This document shows, piece by piece, positions 1 through 5,322 of a stretch of DNA of 5,375 nt. The translations under genes and the position numbers were made by a program. Source of the stretch: Pleurocapsa sp. MO_226.B13 (GTDB lineage: Bacteria; Cyanobacteriota; Cyanobacteriia; Cyanobacteriales; Xenococcaceae); NCBI GenBank assembly GCA_030064795.1, contig JASJEI010000535.1, forward strand, positions 1 to 5,375, given 5' to 3'. The notes beneath the pieces were generated by a model. That model searched no databases, was not told where the DNA came from, and worked only from the letters and a program-made list of their open reading frames with translations. How positions within the stretch are numbered: the stretch's first letter is position 1; each line of letters starts with the position of its first letter.

Positions 1-254
1 TCATCGCCAAACACCTCAATTAAACAGCATGACAGGTTTAATCCTGCATAAATAATCCCCCTTTCGCTATCGATTTCGGCTTTTGTCCCCCGCTGGTGGT
101 CGAACCTACTTAACGGACCATAATATCTAAACCCCGTCGCCGTAGCTCCATAGCTAGTTGGGTCGAATATTCTTTGAATTGCCGTTCCAGGTTTTAATTC
201 AAACCATTGAGGACTAATATTACGAGTTGGTGGCGGATAGCGAATCTCTACCAT
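1..254 (-). CDS. RES-domain NAD+-degrading toxin, N-terminal part
   Basis: The ATG at 254-252 opens a frame that stays open to the window edge (84 codons seen), so the 3' end is missing. What is visible matches the RES family: QRIF at residues 27-30, then GFRYYGPLSRFDHQRG at 41-56, RGIIYAG at 65-71, and IEVFGD at 79-84. These carry the conserved Arg (R28, R50), Tyr (Y69) and Glu (E80) positions typical of RES toxins. Characterised RES toxins (MbcT of Mycobacterium, Xre-RES systems of Pseudomonas and Photorhabdus) deplete cellular NAD+, by phosphorolysis in MbcT, and are neutralised by a partner antitoxin. The start overlaps the antitoxin stop by one base (TAATG), indicating translational coupling. 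The active site cannot be fully checked because a conserved C-terminal Ser lies outside the window. Family call is strong; toxicity is inferred from family and context. Confidence 0.87.
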   Translation of the reverse strand, partial: MVEIRYPPPTRNISPQWFELKPGTAIQRIFDPTSYGATATGFRYYGPLSRFDHQRGTKAEIDSERGIIYAGLNLSCCLIEVFGD

Positions 255-868
255 TACTGAGCTACACCCACTCCTCTAGCTTCTACGATCAGATCTTCAA
301 TATCCCTATCATTACCACTTTTTAGTATCTCAAAGGGAGTACGATTTTCAAAAGCTCTTAATGGTTTACTGAACCAATTGAGTTTGGCAAAATCGCATAT
401 TTGTAAGGTTTTAAGAAGTTCTGGCAGGCGATCGATTACGCCATCATCTCCCTCTGGGTCAAATTGCCACAAAGGAAACTTATAAACACCATTATCCTTT
501 AATCCCAAAAGCGTTCCTGCCTTACGGCGATCGTGTACGGTGGTAATTGCCTGACAGCCAATTAGTTTCGCTACTTCGGGTGTAGTAATGCTACGAGCTA
601 GTAATTCGCGGCGACGTTGATAGTATCGTTCTAAATTAGCCAGTTCCAGTACGGCTAATTTACCTTCACTGTAGTCATCACCCGCAATCTTTTTCGCCAA
701 AGCTTTGGCTTCTGGGTCGATTACTTTAGGCTTAAGGGATTCAACTATTTGTTTGAGATGTTCTGGAGAAGATTCTGTTATAGAAGCTGCTACATAATGC
801 AAAAGAGTTTTTGCTATTTCATCTCTGTCTTGGGGGATCTCGATCTGGTGAATAACGGTATTTTTCAT
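254..868 (-). CDS. MbcA/ParS/Xre-type antitoxin of the RES toxin
   Basis: This 204-residue protein sits directly upstream of the RES toxin on the same strand, in the usual antitoxin-first order. The N-terminal 90 residues are charged and helical with no recognised domain. Residues about 93-125 look like a helix-turn-helix (ITTPEVAKLIGCQAITTVHD), followed by YKFPLWQFDPEGD at 129-141, a pattern common in antitoxins of this group. The C-terminus (about 150-204, with LNWFSKPL at 163-170 and RTPFEILKSG at 176-185) resembles the DUF2384/MbcA-ParS-Xre toxin-binding domain that plugs the RES active site. It probably neutralises the toxin and represses its own operon through the upstream repeats. The ATG at 868 is chosen as the first in frame; no strong Shine-Dalgarno is seen, as is common in cyanobacteria. 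It is longer than minimal antitoxins of this family because of the N-terminal extension. Confidence 0.82.
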   Translation of the reverse strand: MKNTVIHQIEIPQDRDEIAKTLLHYVAASITESSPEHLKQIVESLKPKVIDPEAKALAKKIAGDDYSEGKLAVLELANLERYYQRRRELLARSITTPEVAKLIGCQAITTVHDRRKAGTLLGLKDNGVYKFPLWQFDPEGDDGVIDRLPELLKTLQICDFAKLNWFSKPLRAFENRTPFEILKSGNDRDIEDLIVEARGVGVAQ

Positions 869-894
869 GTTCGGTTACCAAATTATCAGCTTTT

Positions 895-950
895 ATTGTA
901 GCCTACATAAGAGATATAGTTTTATTTAAACAATAAACTAAGAGATATAG
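895..950 (-). promoter_or_regulatory. Antitoxin upstream region with paired 12-bp direct repeats
   Basis: TAAGAGATATAG occurs perfectly at 908-919 and 939-950, 31 bp apart start to start, which is close to three helical turns and places both copies on one DNA face. A degenerate third copy (AAAGAGATAATA, 9 of 12) starts at 985. A TACAAT box lies at 900-895 on the minus strand, 27 bases before the antitoxin ATG, but no good -35 is seen. The repeats are plausible operators for autorepression by the antitoxin; this is inference from position. Confidence 0.4.
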
Positions 951-1035
951 CTCAACATCTGATAAGTGTCCTAATAAGCGGTAAAAAGAGATAATAAATA
1001 GCTATAAACTCTACTAAACAAGGTTTTTGAGCAAA

Positions 1036-1041
1036 TATAAT
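1036..1041 (+). promoter_or_regulatory. Possible -10 box for the zinc-finger-like gene
   Basis: A perfect TATAAT lies 59 bases before the ATG at 1100. No acceptable -35 hexamer is found 16-18 bp upstream, so either an activator is needed or the match is chance in AT-rich DNA. The divergent 5' region between 868 and 1100 must hold promoters for both directions. Confidence 0.25.
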
Positions 1042-1056
1042 TTTTACAATTTGTAT

Positions 1057-1076
1057 TTGATACGCAATTGATACGC
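1057..1076 (+). repeat. Two phased 9-bp direct repeats (iteron-like)
   Basis: TTGATACGC is repeated at 1057-1065 and 1068-1076, 11 bp apart, so about one helical turn. The pair ends 23 bases before the ATG at 1100. It could bind a regulator, possibly the product of the following gene. Two copies are too few to call a replication origin. Confidence 0.5.
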
Positions 1077-1099
1077 TATTATTCAATAGTCCTTCTGTT

Positions 1100-1576
1100 A
1101 TGAATTCGATTATGGGTAGAAAAGCCGATTCTAAATGCGTTTACTGCGCCAGGAACTACCGTAGCGAAGCAGAGGCTAAAGCCAAGCATCTCGATTGTTA
1201 TGTCGAACATAACTGTCGCGTTAAACGCTATCGACTGAGGAATTCGGGGCAGGTAAATGCTAAGCGTCGTCAAAATTCTGCCAGAGCAAAAGGTATCGAA
1301 ACTATCGAGCCGATACTACCCGAAGCGTATCGTGCAGAATTAGAAATATATGGCAAAGAAAATCAGTTTGTTCACAGCGTAGCTCTCAAGATCTATCAGG
1401 GCAATAAACTTTCTCACCAAATGTTACCCCAGCATACTAAAGGATTGAGACAGCCCGAACTAGAAGCTTATATTCAAAAGCTTTTGTCTCATTTAGAAGC
1501 AGAATATGGCATCGATTGTTTTGGTCTAATTTTTTGGTTGAATGCAGAGGATTGTCCAGAATGCTTGCCGAATTAA
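1100..1576 (+). CDS. Hypothetical protein with CCHC zinc-finger-like motif
   Basis: I do not recognise this 158-residue protein. Residues 13-33 form C-X2-C-X13-H-X2-C (C13, C16, H30, C33), a spacing suited to one zinc ion, with H37 and C39 as further possible ligands and another CPEC at 152-155. The stretch from 40 to 65 is strongly basic (RVKRYRLRNSG, AKRRQNSARAKG) and could contact nucleic acid. The remainder is mixed, with a likely helix at 119-135. A second in-frame ATG at 1112 (giving MGRKADS) is an equally possible start; neither has a clear Shine-Dalgarno. It is followed after 53 bases by another same-strand gene and may share its transcript. A DNA- or RNA-binding role on the plasmid is inference; the gene call rests on uninterrupted length and sensible composition. 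Confidence 0.72.
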   Translation: MNSIMGRKADSKCVYCARNYRSEAEAKAKHLDCYVEHNCRVKRYRLRNSGQVNAKRRQNSARAKGIETIEPILPEAYRAELEIYGKENQFVHSVALKIYQGNKLSHQMLPQHTKGLRQPELEAYIQKLLSHLEAEYGIDCFGLIFWLNAEDCPECLPN

Positions 1577-1629
1577 CTGTCATATATTCATTTTTTCATT
1601 TTGGTCTTTTCATATAGAGTAAATTAGCT

Positions 1630-2220
1630 TTGTCAGATATTCCCTTTACTCAATTAATTAAACAAGTAGATAAGATTCAGTCTGCCACTATTTCTGATGA
1701 GATAAAACTCAGGCGTTCTGGAGAACTTATTCATCTTGTCAGCGAACAAATTTTACAGAAAGCAAATACTTTATTAGAAAAGTCACAGCAGTCAGAAATA
1801 ACGCAAGCAGATACTCAAATCGATCGCAGTTTCAGTAATTTTCTGTCATCCCTCACTCAGCAAAGTATCAGTACCAACTTTCTAGCCAAATACCTTCAGC
1901 CTCAGATAAGAGCGGATTATCAGAGAGAGATAACTAGATCTATTAAATTTTTATCAGCAACAGAGGCTTTAGATGAACTGGCAGAAGATTTGATTGAATC
2001 AGAAATTTTTGCTCTAGCTCATGATGAGAACATCGAAGTTTGGATCGAATCAGTAAAGCGACATTTGAAGCTATATCCAGAAGCAAACACTCTACCAGAA
2101 ATAGCTAAATTAAATAACTTAACTTTAGCTCAAGCATTTGTGGCAGGGTTGTTTGGAAATTTTGAAATAGAGCAGCTTGGCGGTTTTTATGGTGTTGCTA
2201 GGCTTAAGTTATTCGGTTAA
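1630..2220 (+). CDS. Hypothetical helical protein, TTG start
   Basis: A 196-residue product that I do not recognise. An in-frame TAG at 1615-1617 and the absence of any ATG in the frame make TTG at 1630 the only reasonable start; a weak GAG lies 10 bases ahead. The protein looks almost entirely helical and acidic, with a Gln/Ser-rich stretch around residues 47-80 and no Cys. The C-terminus (TLPEIAKLNNLTLAQAFVAG at 153-172, then FEIEQLGGFYG) could be a helix-turn-helix or winged-helix-like fold, but this is a guess from pattern. The 53-base gap to the preceding gene holds a tandem TTCATTTT repeat (1587-1602) and two TCATATA copies (1580-1586, 1610-1616) with no obvious terminator, so cotranscription with that gene is likely. 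It converges on the recombinase-like gene. Confidence 0.68.
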   Translation: MSDIPFTQLIKQVDKIQSATISDEIKLRRSGELIHLVSEQILQKANTLLEKSQQSEITQADTQIDRSFSNFLSSLTQQSISTNFLAKYLQPQIRADYQREITRSIKFLSATEALDELAEDLIESEIFALAHDENIEVWIESVKRHLKLYPEANTLPEIAKLNNLTLAQAFVAGLFGNFEIEQLGGFYGVARLKLFG

Positions 2221-2254
2221 ATTCTTATGTTGTATTAGTAACTTATATTTAGCA

Positions 2255-2788
2255 TTAAGAATGACTCAGAACAACATTATTATTTGACAAGTTATTATTC
2301 AAATTCGCATCTAAATCTTGAATACAGTAGCTGAAAACTTCTTCTCTTGCTTGAAAAATCTTTTTTATTTCTTGAGTATCATCAGTACGACCATAAAAGA
2401 TCAACCCAGCAATTCCTGTGTGTTCAAATATATAATTTATTGTCAATTTATAGCTTTGTTGAGATATCTCTTTCACGCCTTGATTCAACTGAGCAATAAT
2501 ATTTGCTTTGAAATTATTTTTCTTGCAATATTGCTCTACTTTTCGCTTCATTACGCGTTCTTGCTCTTCTGTTTCGCAGCGAAGATAGACTAAGACAGTT
2601 TGCTTCTTTAAAGACTGATATACAGGATTACGTTTAAACTCTTGGACCAAAGCCTTGTTAAATACACGTTTGCCTTTAGCTCCTCTTTTAGTGAACTCTA
2701 GATACCCTTCGTCAACTAATTTGTTTACCGCCGACTCAGATAGGTTCAGAATATTCATTACTCCTCTTAAATAGATCCCCTCTGCCAT
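2255..2788 (-). CDS. HTH protein with degenerate serine-recombinase domain
   Basis: The 177-residue product has the two-part layout of IS607-type TnpA: an N-terminal MerR-like helix-turn-helix (about residues 5-52, YLRGVMNILNLSESAVNKLV) followed by a resolvase-like domain (about 63-160). In active serine recombinases the latter begins Y-A-R-V-S-x-x-x-Q; here residues 68-76 read YLRCETEEQ, so the first Arg and the Gln are kept but the catalytic Ser is Glu72. The later DRLxR-type motif is also absent (FYGRTDD at 131-137). It should therefore be unable to cut DNA but may still bind and oligomerise. The tail from 160 is Asn-rich (NNNLSNNN). No TnpB gene or IS end is nearby. It lies 98 bases downstream of the relaxase on the same strand but has its own promoter and palindrome, which suggests an autoregulated DNA-binding factor. 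It could instead be an unfixed remnant. Confidence 0.75.
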   Translation of the reverse strand: MAEGIYLRGVMNILNLSESAVNKLVDEGYLEFTKRGAKGKRVFNKALVQEFKRNPVYQSLKKQTVLVYLRCETEEQERVMKRKVEQYCKKNNFKANIIAQLNQGVKEISQQSYKLTINYIFEHTGIAGLIFYGRTDDTQEIKKIFQAREEVFSYCIQDLDANLNNNLSNNNVVLSHS

Positions 2789-2811
2789 CGGCTTTCTCTG
2801 AAAAAATTACC

Positions 2812-2821
2812 CAAACGTTTG
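2812..2821. promoter_or_regulatory. Perfect 10-bp palindrome, possible operator
   Basis: CAAACGTTTG lies 23 bases before the ATG of the recombinase-like gene and a few bases after the predicted transcription start. A dimeric HTH protein bound here would block transcription; autoregulation by the downstream product is the simplest guess. Confidence 0.4.
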
Positions 2822-2832
2822 TTAATACTACT

Positions 2833-2861
2833 ATTACAGCAAATTAAAATCGGTATGTAAA
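2833..2861 (-). promoter_or_regulatory. Sigma-70-type promoter of the recombinase-like gene
   Basis: On the minus strand TTTACA (2861-2856, 5 of 6 to TTGACA) is separated by exactly 17 bp from TGTAAT (2838-2833, 5 of 6 to TATAAT). Transcription would start near 2826, giving a leader of about 37 bases. This is the best promoter match noticed in the window and implies expression independent of the mob operon. Confidence 0.55.
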
Positions 2862-2886
2862 GTAAGGATAAAATCCATTTTTCAGT

Positions 2887-3918
2887 TTAAAACTCAACTT
2901 CAAATTCTCTATTTTTTCTACTGTGTTCGAGAACAGCAAATTTTCTAGCAGTATTTACTCCTTGTTCCTTTGGAGCTATTTTTGATAATTGTTTGATTTT
3001 ACTTGGAACATAATTCTCAATCTCGACCTGATTCCAATTAACCTCTAGTTCAGGCTCCAATCCAATTGTTTCGTTCCGATTTGCCTTATTAACAGCAGAC
3101 ATATCCTGCTGCAAATTACAGGTCACTCTATGTAGTAGTAGTTGTGAATAGCTTGCTTGATGAAGCTTACATCCTCTTATTTTGAAATCTTGTAGTCTAT
3201 AACTAATGCCAGTAATTTTTCCTTGTTCGACTCTTAACTTGGGATCTATTTGAAGTCGTTGAAGTCTGGCTAGAAATACGCTTAAGCTTGGGCGATCGCG
3301 ACTGGCTAAATCTATTCCTGACTGAATCTTTATGGCATGAGTCACGACTGGTCTTTCAGTTCTAGCTCCCATTCTATACTCTTCAACTTCTCGCATCATC
3401 CGCTGTACTTGACCAGTTGTAGAAGCTTTATGTTTGCGTTGCTCGGAGTCAGCAACAATAGTCAAATTGTGTTCGATTTCTTGTTGTCTTAAGATATTTT
3501 CTAATTTTTTCTTGTCATAACTGTCTACGACCCTTTTTCCTTCAAAATCAATCGCGTTAATCAAAATATGAAAATGATCGTGTTCGTGGGCGCGGTCGTG
3601 TTTTGGATCGACTCGACCGTGACGTACTACCAGATATTGGTTGTTGTCATAACCCAATCCATCTATTACGGCGATCGCAATTTCTTCTATAGTTTTGGAA
3701 TTTAGCTGTCCATCATTAGGAGAAAATCCAATAGAAATATGTTTGACTGTTTTTTTAACACTCGGTCTTTGACTGGCACAAGTATCTAGTTCCCAAGTCA
3801 TTGTATTGCGATCGTGTCCAGCTAGATTTGTATCGACTATCTGGGGTGTTTTACTAGGGTCTAATAAATAATTAACCAGTCCTCGAAAGTCACTGCCAGT
3901 ATTAATATTGCCAATCAC
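2887..3918 (-). CDS. Relaxase / mobilization nuclease (MOBP-like)
   Basis: Relaxases of the PF03432 family nick one strand at oriT, stay joined to its 5' end through a tyrosine, and lead the strand into a recipient. This 343-residue protein opens MIGNINTGSDFRGLVNYLLD, with Tyr17 as the probable nucleophile (motif I). The metal-binding histidine cluster (motif III) is HEHDHFHILIN at 111-121, after LVVRHGRVD at 96-104. The C-terminal region keeps the family pattern of an LARLQRLQI helix (216-224) followed by KITGISYRL and KIRGCKL (234-252). The start is GTG at 3918 and overlaps the MobC-like stop by 4 bases (GTGA), so the two are translationally coupled. No type IV secretion or coupling protein gene is present, so the element would be mobilizable rather than self-transmissible on this evidence. 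The assignment to MOBP rather than a neighbouring class is less certain than the relaxase call. Confidence 0.9.
   Translation of the reverse strand: MIGNINTGSDFRGLVNYLLDPSKTPQIVDTNLAGHDRNTMTWELDTCASQRPSVKKTVKHISIGFSPNDGQLNSKTIEEIAIAVIDGLGYDNNQYLVVRHGRVDPKHDRAHEHDHFHILINAIDFEGKRVVDSYDKKKLENILRQQEIEHNLTIVADSEQRKHKASTTGQVQRMMREVEEYRMGARTERPVVTHAIKIQSGIDLASRDRPSLSVFLARLQRLQIDPKLRVEQGKITGISYRLQDFKIRGCKLHQASYSQLLLHRVTCNLQQDMSAVNKANRNETIGLEPELEVNWNQVEIENYVPSKIKQLSKIAPKEQGVNTARKFAVLEHSRKNREFEVEF
3292..3299. repeat. HIP1 octamer GCGATCGC (one of three)
   Basis: GCGATCGC is the highly iterated palindrome of many cyanobacterial genomes. Further copies are at 3671-3678 and 5049-5056, and one-base variants (GCGATCGA, GCGATCGT) recur throughout, for example at 4781-4788. 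This supports a cyanobacterial host with long residence of the DNA. Confidence 0.85.
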
Positions 3919-4325
3919 TTCTCTTTTCTGCCAATTACTAGCAACCTAATTTGGTTCAACTCTCGATTAATGCGCTCGGTGTAACTCCTAATCGCACTCA
4001 ATTCTTCTGGCAAGGGATAATCTTCTGGTATTTTACCGCCCTCTAATCTTTCTGCATTAAAGACTTTAGCAATTTGGTTGATATTATTCCCAATCCGTTT
4101 TAATTCCCTGGCAATTTCCCCCATAACCCTGTAAGTACGCCAACTAACTTTAAAAATATGTGTTTTCTCTACAGGCTTATGTAAAACACATTTGGTTATG
4201 TAGTCAGTTCTAGTCAAGTTCAATCGTTTGGCTTGGCGATCGATTATTACCAAATCTGATGGATACCACTTAGTTTCTACTCGCTTAGTTTTAAATTCGC
4301 CTTTGTTGTTGGGGTAGTGAGCCAT
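3915..4325 (-). CDS. mobC: MobC-like relaxosome accessory protein
   Basis: MobC-type proteins bind near nic, help melt oriT and assist the relaxase. The product (136 residues from the ATG at 4325) has an N-terminal ribbon-helix-helix-like part (TKWYPSDLVIIDRQAKRLNL, then TRTDYITKCVL) and the signature ELKRIGNNINQIAKVFN, at about residues 74-90, that defines bacterial MobC (PF05713). A TTG two codons upstream (4331) could also start it; ATG is preferred because neither has a clear Shine-Dalgarno. It precedes and overlaps the relaxase, the standard order in mob operons, and sits immediately downstream of the inverted repeats proposed as oriT. The symbol reflects family membership, not orthology to one named gene. 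Confidence 0.87.
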   Translation of the reverse strand: MAHYPNNKGEFKTKRVETKWYPSDLVIIDRQAKRLNLTRTDYITKCVLHKPVEKTHIFKVSWRTYRVMGEIARELKRIGNNINQIAKVFNAERLEGGKIPEDYPLPEELSAIRSYTERINRELNQIRLLVIGRKEK

Positions 4326-4420
4326 TTGCAATCGCAGCCAAAGATAAAATTACATTTTGGCTTTGCTTGAATTCGCTTGAGTGTAACCTCGATCGCATAG
4401 AGAACATTTTCTGATTTATA

Positions 4421-4450
4421 ACTGTTTTGTGTCGATAATTCCCAAACAGT
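4421..4450. repeat. 7-bp inverted repeat upstream of mobC, part of oriT candidate
   Basis: ACTGTTT (4421-4427) and AAACAGT (4444-4450) are perfectly complementary around a 16-base loop, about 95 bases ahead of the mobC start. Relaxases typically recognise such an inverted repeat a few bases from nic. No known nic consensus is matched, so the role is inferred from location. Confidence 0.4.
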
Positions 4451-4464
4451 CTATTTTGAGTCAA
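4435..4464 (-). promoter_or_regulatory. Possible promoter of the mob operon
   Basis: TTGACT (4464-4459, minus strand) is followed after 18 bp by AATTAT (4440-4435, 4 of 6). A TATAAA at 4420-4415 is an alternative -10 without a good -35. The candidate overlaps the 7-bp inverted repeat, so relaxosome binding could repress mob transcription, as known in other mob systems. Confidence 0.3.
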
Positions 4465-4472
4465 ATGGTTCG

Positions 4473-4537
4473 GCAAGCTGCAAGTTTTAGTCATTAAGTA
4501 CAATAGTATTATATGTACGGATACTTGCACTGCTTGC
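4473..4537. repeat. 13-bp inverted repeat with 2-base bulge enclosing a smaller one
   Basis: GCAAGCTGCAAGT (4473-4485) pairs with ACTTGCA (4523-4529) plus GCTTGC (4532-4537); only C4530 and T4531 are unpaired. The 37-base interval encloses a second inverted repeat, GTACA (4498-4502) with TGTAC (4514-4518). This is the most extensive dyad symmetry noticed in the window and lies about 150 bases upstream of mobC, as expected for an oriT or a relaxosome protein site. A replication origin or regulatory RNA structure is possible too. Confidence 0.5.
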
Positions 4538-4771
4538 TATCAAAATAAATTCTGTCTTATCCAAGGTATTTTCGAGCAAATTCCAGATAATAATTAGATT
4601 TTATCGATCGCAGATAGCACTATAACTATACAATTTTGTGCTGAATTGTTCATTTTAGCTATGTATCTGTAGCTTCAAAATTTTCATTAAATCCGATAAA
4701 AATTAAATGTCAAAGAAAGATTTTGCGCGAGATAGCAACAAATTCGCACAAATTAGTGCAGTTTTTGATGT

Positions 4772-4963
4772 TTAAAGATCGCGATCGATAACCCAACAAT
4801 TATCGGGCAATATGGTCGCGATCGAGTTTCTTACAGCAGACCAAGATAAACGACCCAAACCACAACCAGGTCGAGTCAGAATGAAGGTACAGTAGGGTTT
4901 GAGAATGTGAAAAGGCAACGATTCGTGTGAATTGAATTGTGGTGTGGCAAATCTTAGTGGCAA
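4772..4963 (-). pseudogene. Probable C-terminal remnant of a macro-domain-like protein
   Basis: The minus-strand frame (open from about 4975, TAA at 4774-4772) ends with a protein-like stretch: LKPYCTFILTRPGCGLGRLS at 21-40, then WSAVRNSIATILPDNCWVID at 41-60. The pattern TRPGCGLGxLxWxxV resembles the C-terminal part of macro-domain-like ADP-ribose-binding proteins found in phages and plasmids, which usually end in a strand after this helix, as here. The only start available is TTG (4963), and an in-frame TGA lies at 4978-4976, so the N-terminal two-thirds expected of such a domain is missing. Another minus frame just upstream (ATG 5007, MGRTWEFVSPELLKICH then stop) could be a displaced N-terminal piece after a deletion or frameshift, but this is speculative. 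The similarity is from memory of the motif, so the family call is tentative. Confidence 0.4.
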
Positions 4964-5041
4964 ATTTTTAAGAGTTCAGGTGACACAAATTCCCAAGTTC
5001 TTCCCATACACCAAGCTTAAAAACAATCTTATAAATAGCCA

Positions 5042-5068
5042 TTGACTTGCGATCGCACAAACTACAAT
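5042..5068 (+). promoter_or_regulatory. Possible promoter of the AraC-like fragment
   Basis: TTGACT (5042-5047) and TACAAT (5063-5068) are separated by 15 bp, shorter than ideal. A HIP1 octamer lies inside the spacer. Transcription would start about 23 bases before the ATG at 5098. Confidence 0.35.
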
Positions 5069-5097
5069 TGAAGCAAATGCTTGAAAGTTGATTAGTT

Positions 5098-5322
5098 ATG
5101 TCTTCTCCTAATGCAATTACTCTAGATTATTCCCAGAGTTGTAAACCGACAAGAGAACTAGTAACAGAGGCTTTATCTCACTTTCCCTTACTCACTAGTA
5201 AAGATACAGACTGGGATGGTATGTATTTAGCATACGATCGCATTATGCAGCCTGGAAAAACCCAAGAAATTGTCACCCCGAGAGAAAACCTGGACAAAGT
5301 AGGACAGGCTTCCCTACTGTAA
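5098..5322 (+). pseudogene. N-terminal fragment resembling an AraC-family regulator
   Basis: The frame starts at ATG 5098 and ends after 74 codons. Residues 1-62 read like the N-terminal sensor region of a cyanobacterial AraC-type regulator: ITLDYS at 7-12, then FPLLTSKDTDWDGMYLAYDR at 29-48 and QPGKTQEIVTPRE at 51-63. In such proteins a cupin-like domain follows and the two AraC helix-turn-helix motifs come after about residue 180; all of this is missing. From about residue 64 (near 5287) the sequence loses resemblance and reaches TAA at 5320-5322, and no other frame continues it within the window. A truncation by deletion or insertion is the likely reason; a short independent protein cannot be excluded. 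Confidence 0.45.

Larger units (their letters stand above)
4332..5097. other. Gene-poor region with oriT candidate and gene remnants
   Basis: No confident intact gene is seen in these 766 bases. From the mob operon outward there are: the inverted repeats at 4421-4450 and 4473-4537; a strongly AT-rich stretch at about 4540-4770 without recognised content; the remnant at 4772-4963, which also contains a small hairpin (CGATAA 4786-4791 with TTATCG 4800-4805) and a duplicated TCGCGATCGA (4779-4788, 4816-4825); and a HIP1 octamer at 5049-5056. Short plus-strand frames at 4707-4775 and 4812-4895 are too small to call. Confidence 0.6.

Noticed and set aside
1057..1076. Replication origin based on iterons
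   Set aside because: Only two repeat copies, no DnaA boxes noticed, and no recognised Rep protein in the window.
1076..1089. Small hairpin CTATT-ATTC-AATAG before the gene at 1100
   Set aside because: A 5-bp AT-rich stem is expected by chance in this composition.
1079..1273. Minus-strand 64-codon frame opposite the zinc-finger-like gene
   Set aside because: It lies fully opposite a longer, better frame and its product has no recognisable pattern.
2221..2277. Dyads between and into the converging genes (ATTCTTA 2221-2227 with TAAGAAT 2256-2262; ATGTTGT 2227-2233 with ACAACAT 2271-2277) as a bidirectional terminator
   Set aside because: Stems are AT-rich with long loops and lack a following T tract, so an intrinsic terminator is not supported.
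2318..2593. Plus-strand 91-codon hydrophobic frame that looks membrane-like
   Set aside because: It is antisense to the recombinase-like gene; the Phe/Leu/Ile richness arises from reading Lys/Glu-rich codons backwards.
4291..4530. Minus-strand 79-codon frame upstream of and overlapping mobC
   Set aside because: It runs through the inverted repeats, has no domain signal, and overlaps the MobC start in another frame.
4707..4895. Plus-strand mini-ORF MSKKDFARDSNKFAQISAVFDV (4707-4775) and same-frame continuation to 4895
   Set aside because: Only 22 codons with no clear ribosome site; the continuation after the stop is antisense to the macro-like remnant, which has the stronger family signal. 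Readthrough or pseudogene status cannot be argued from sequence alone.
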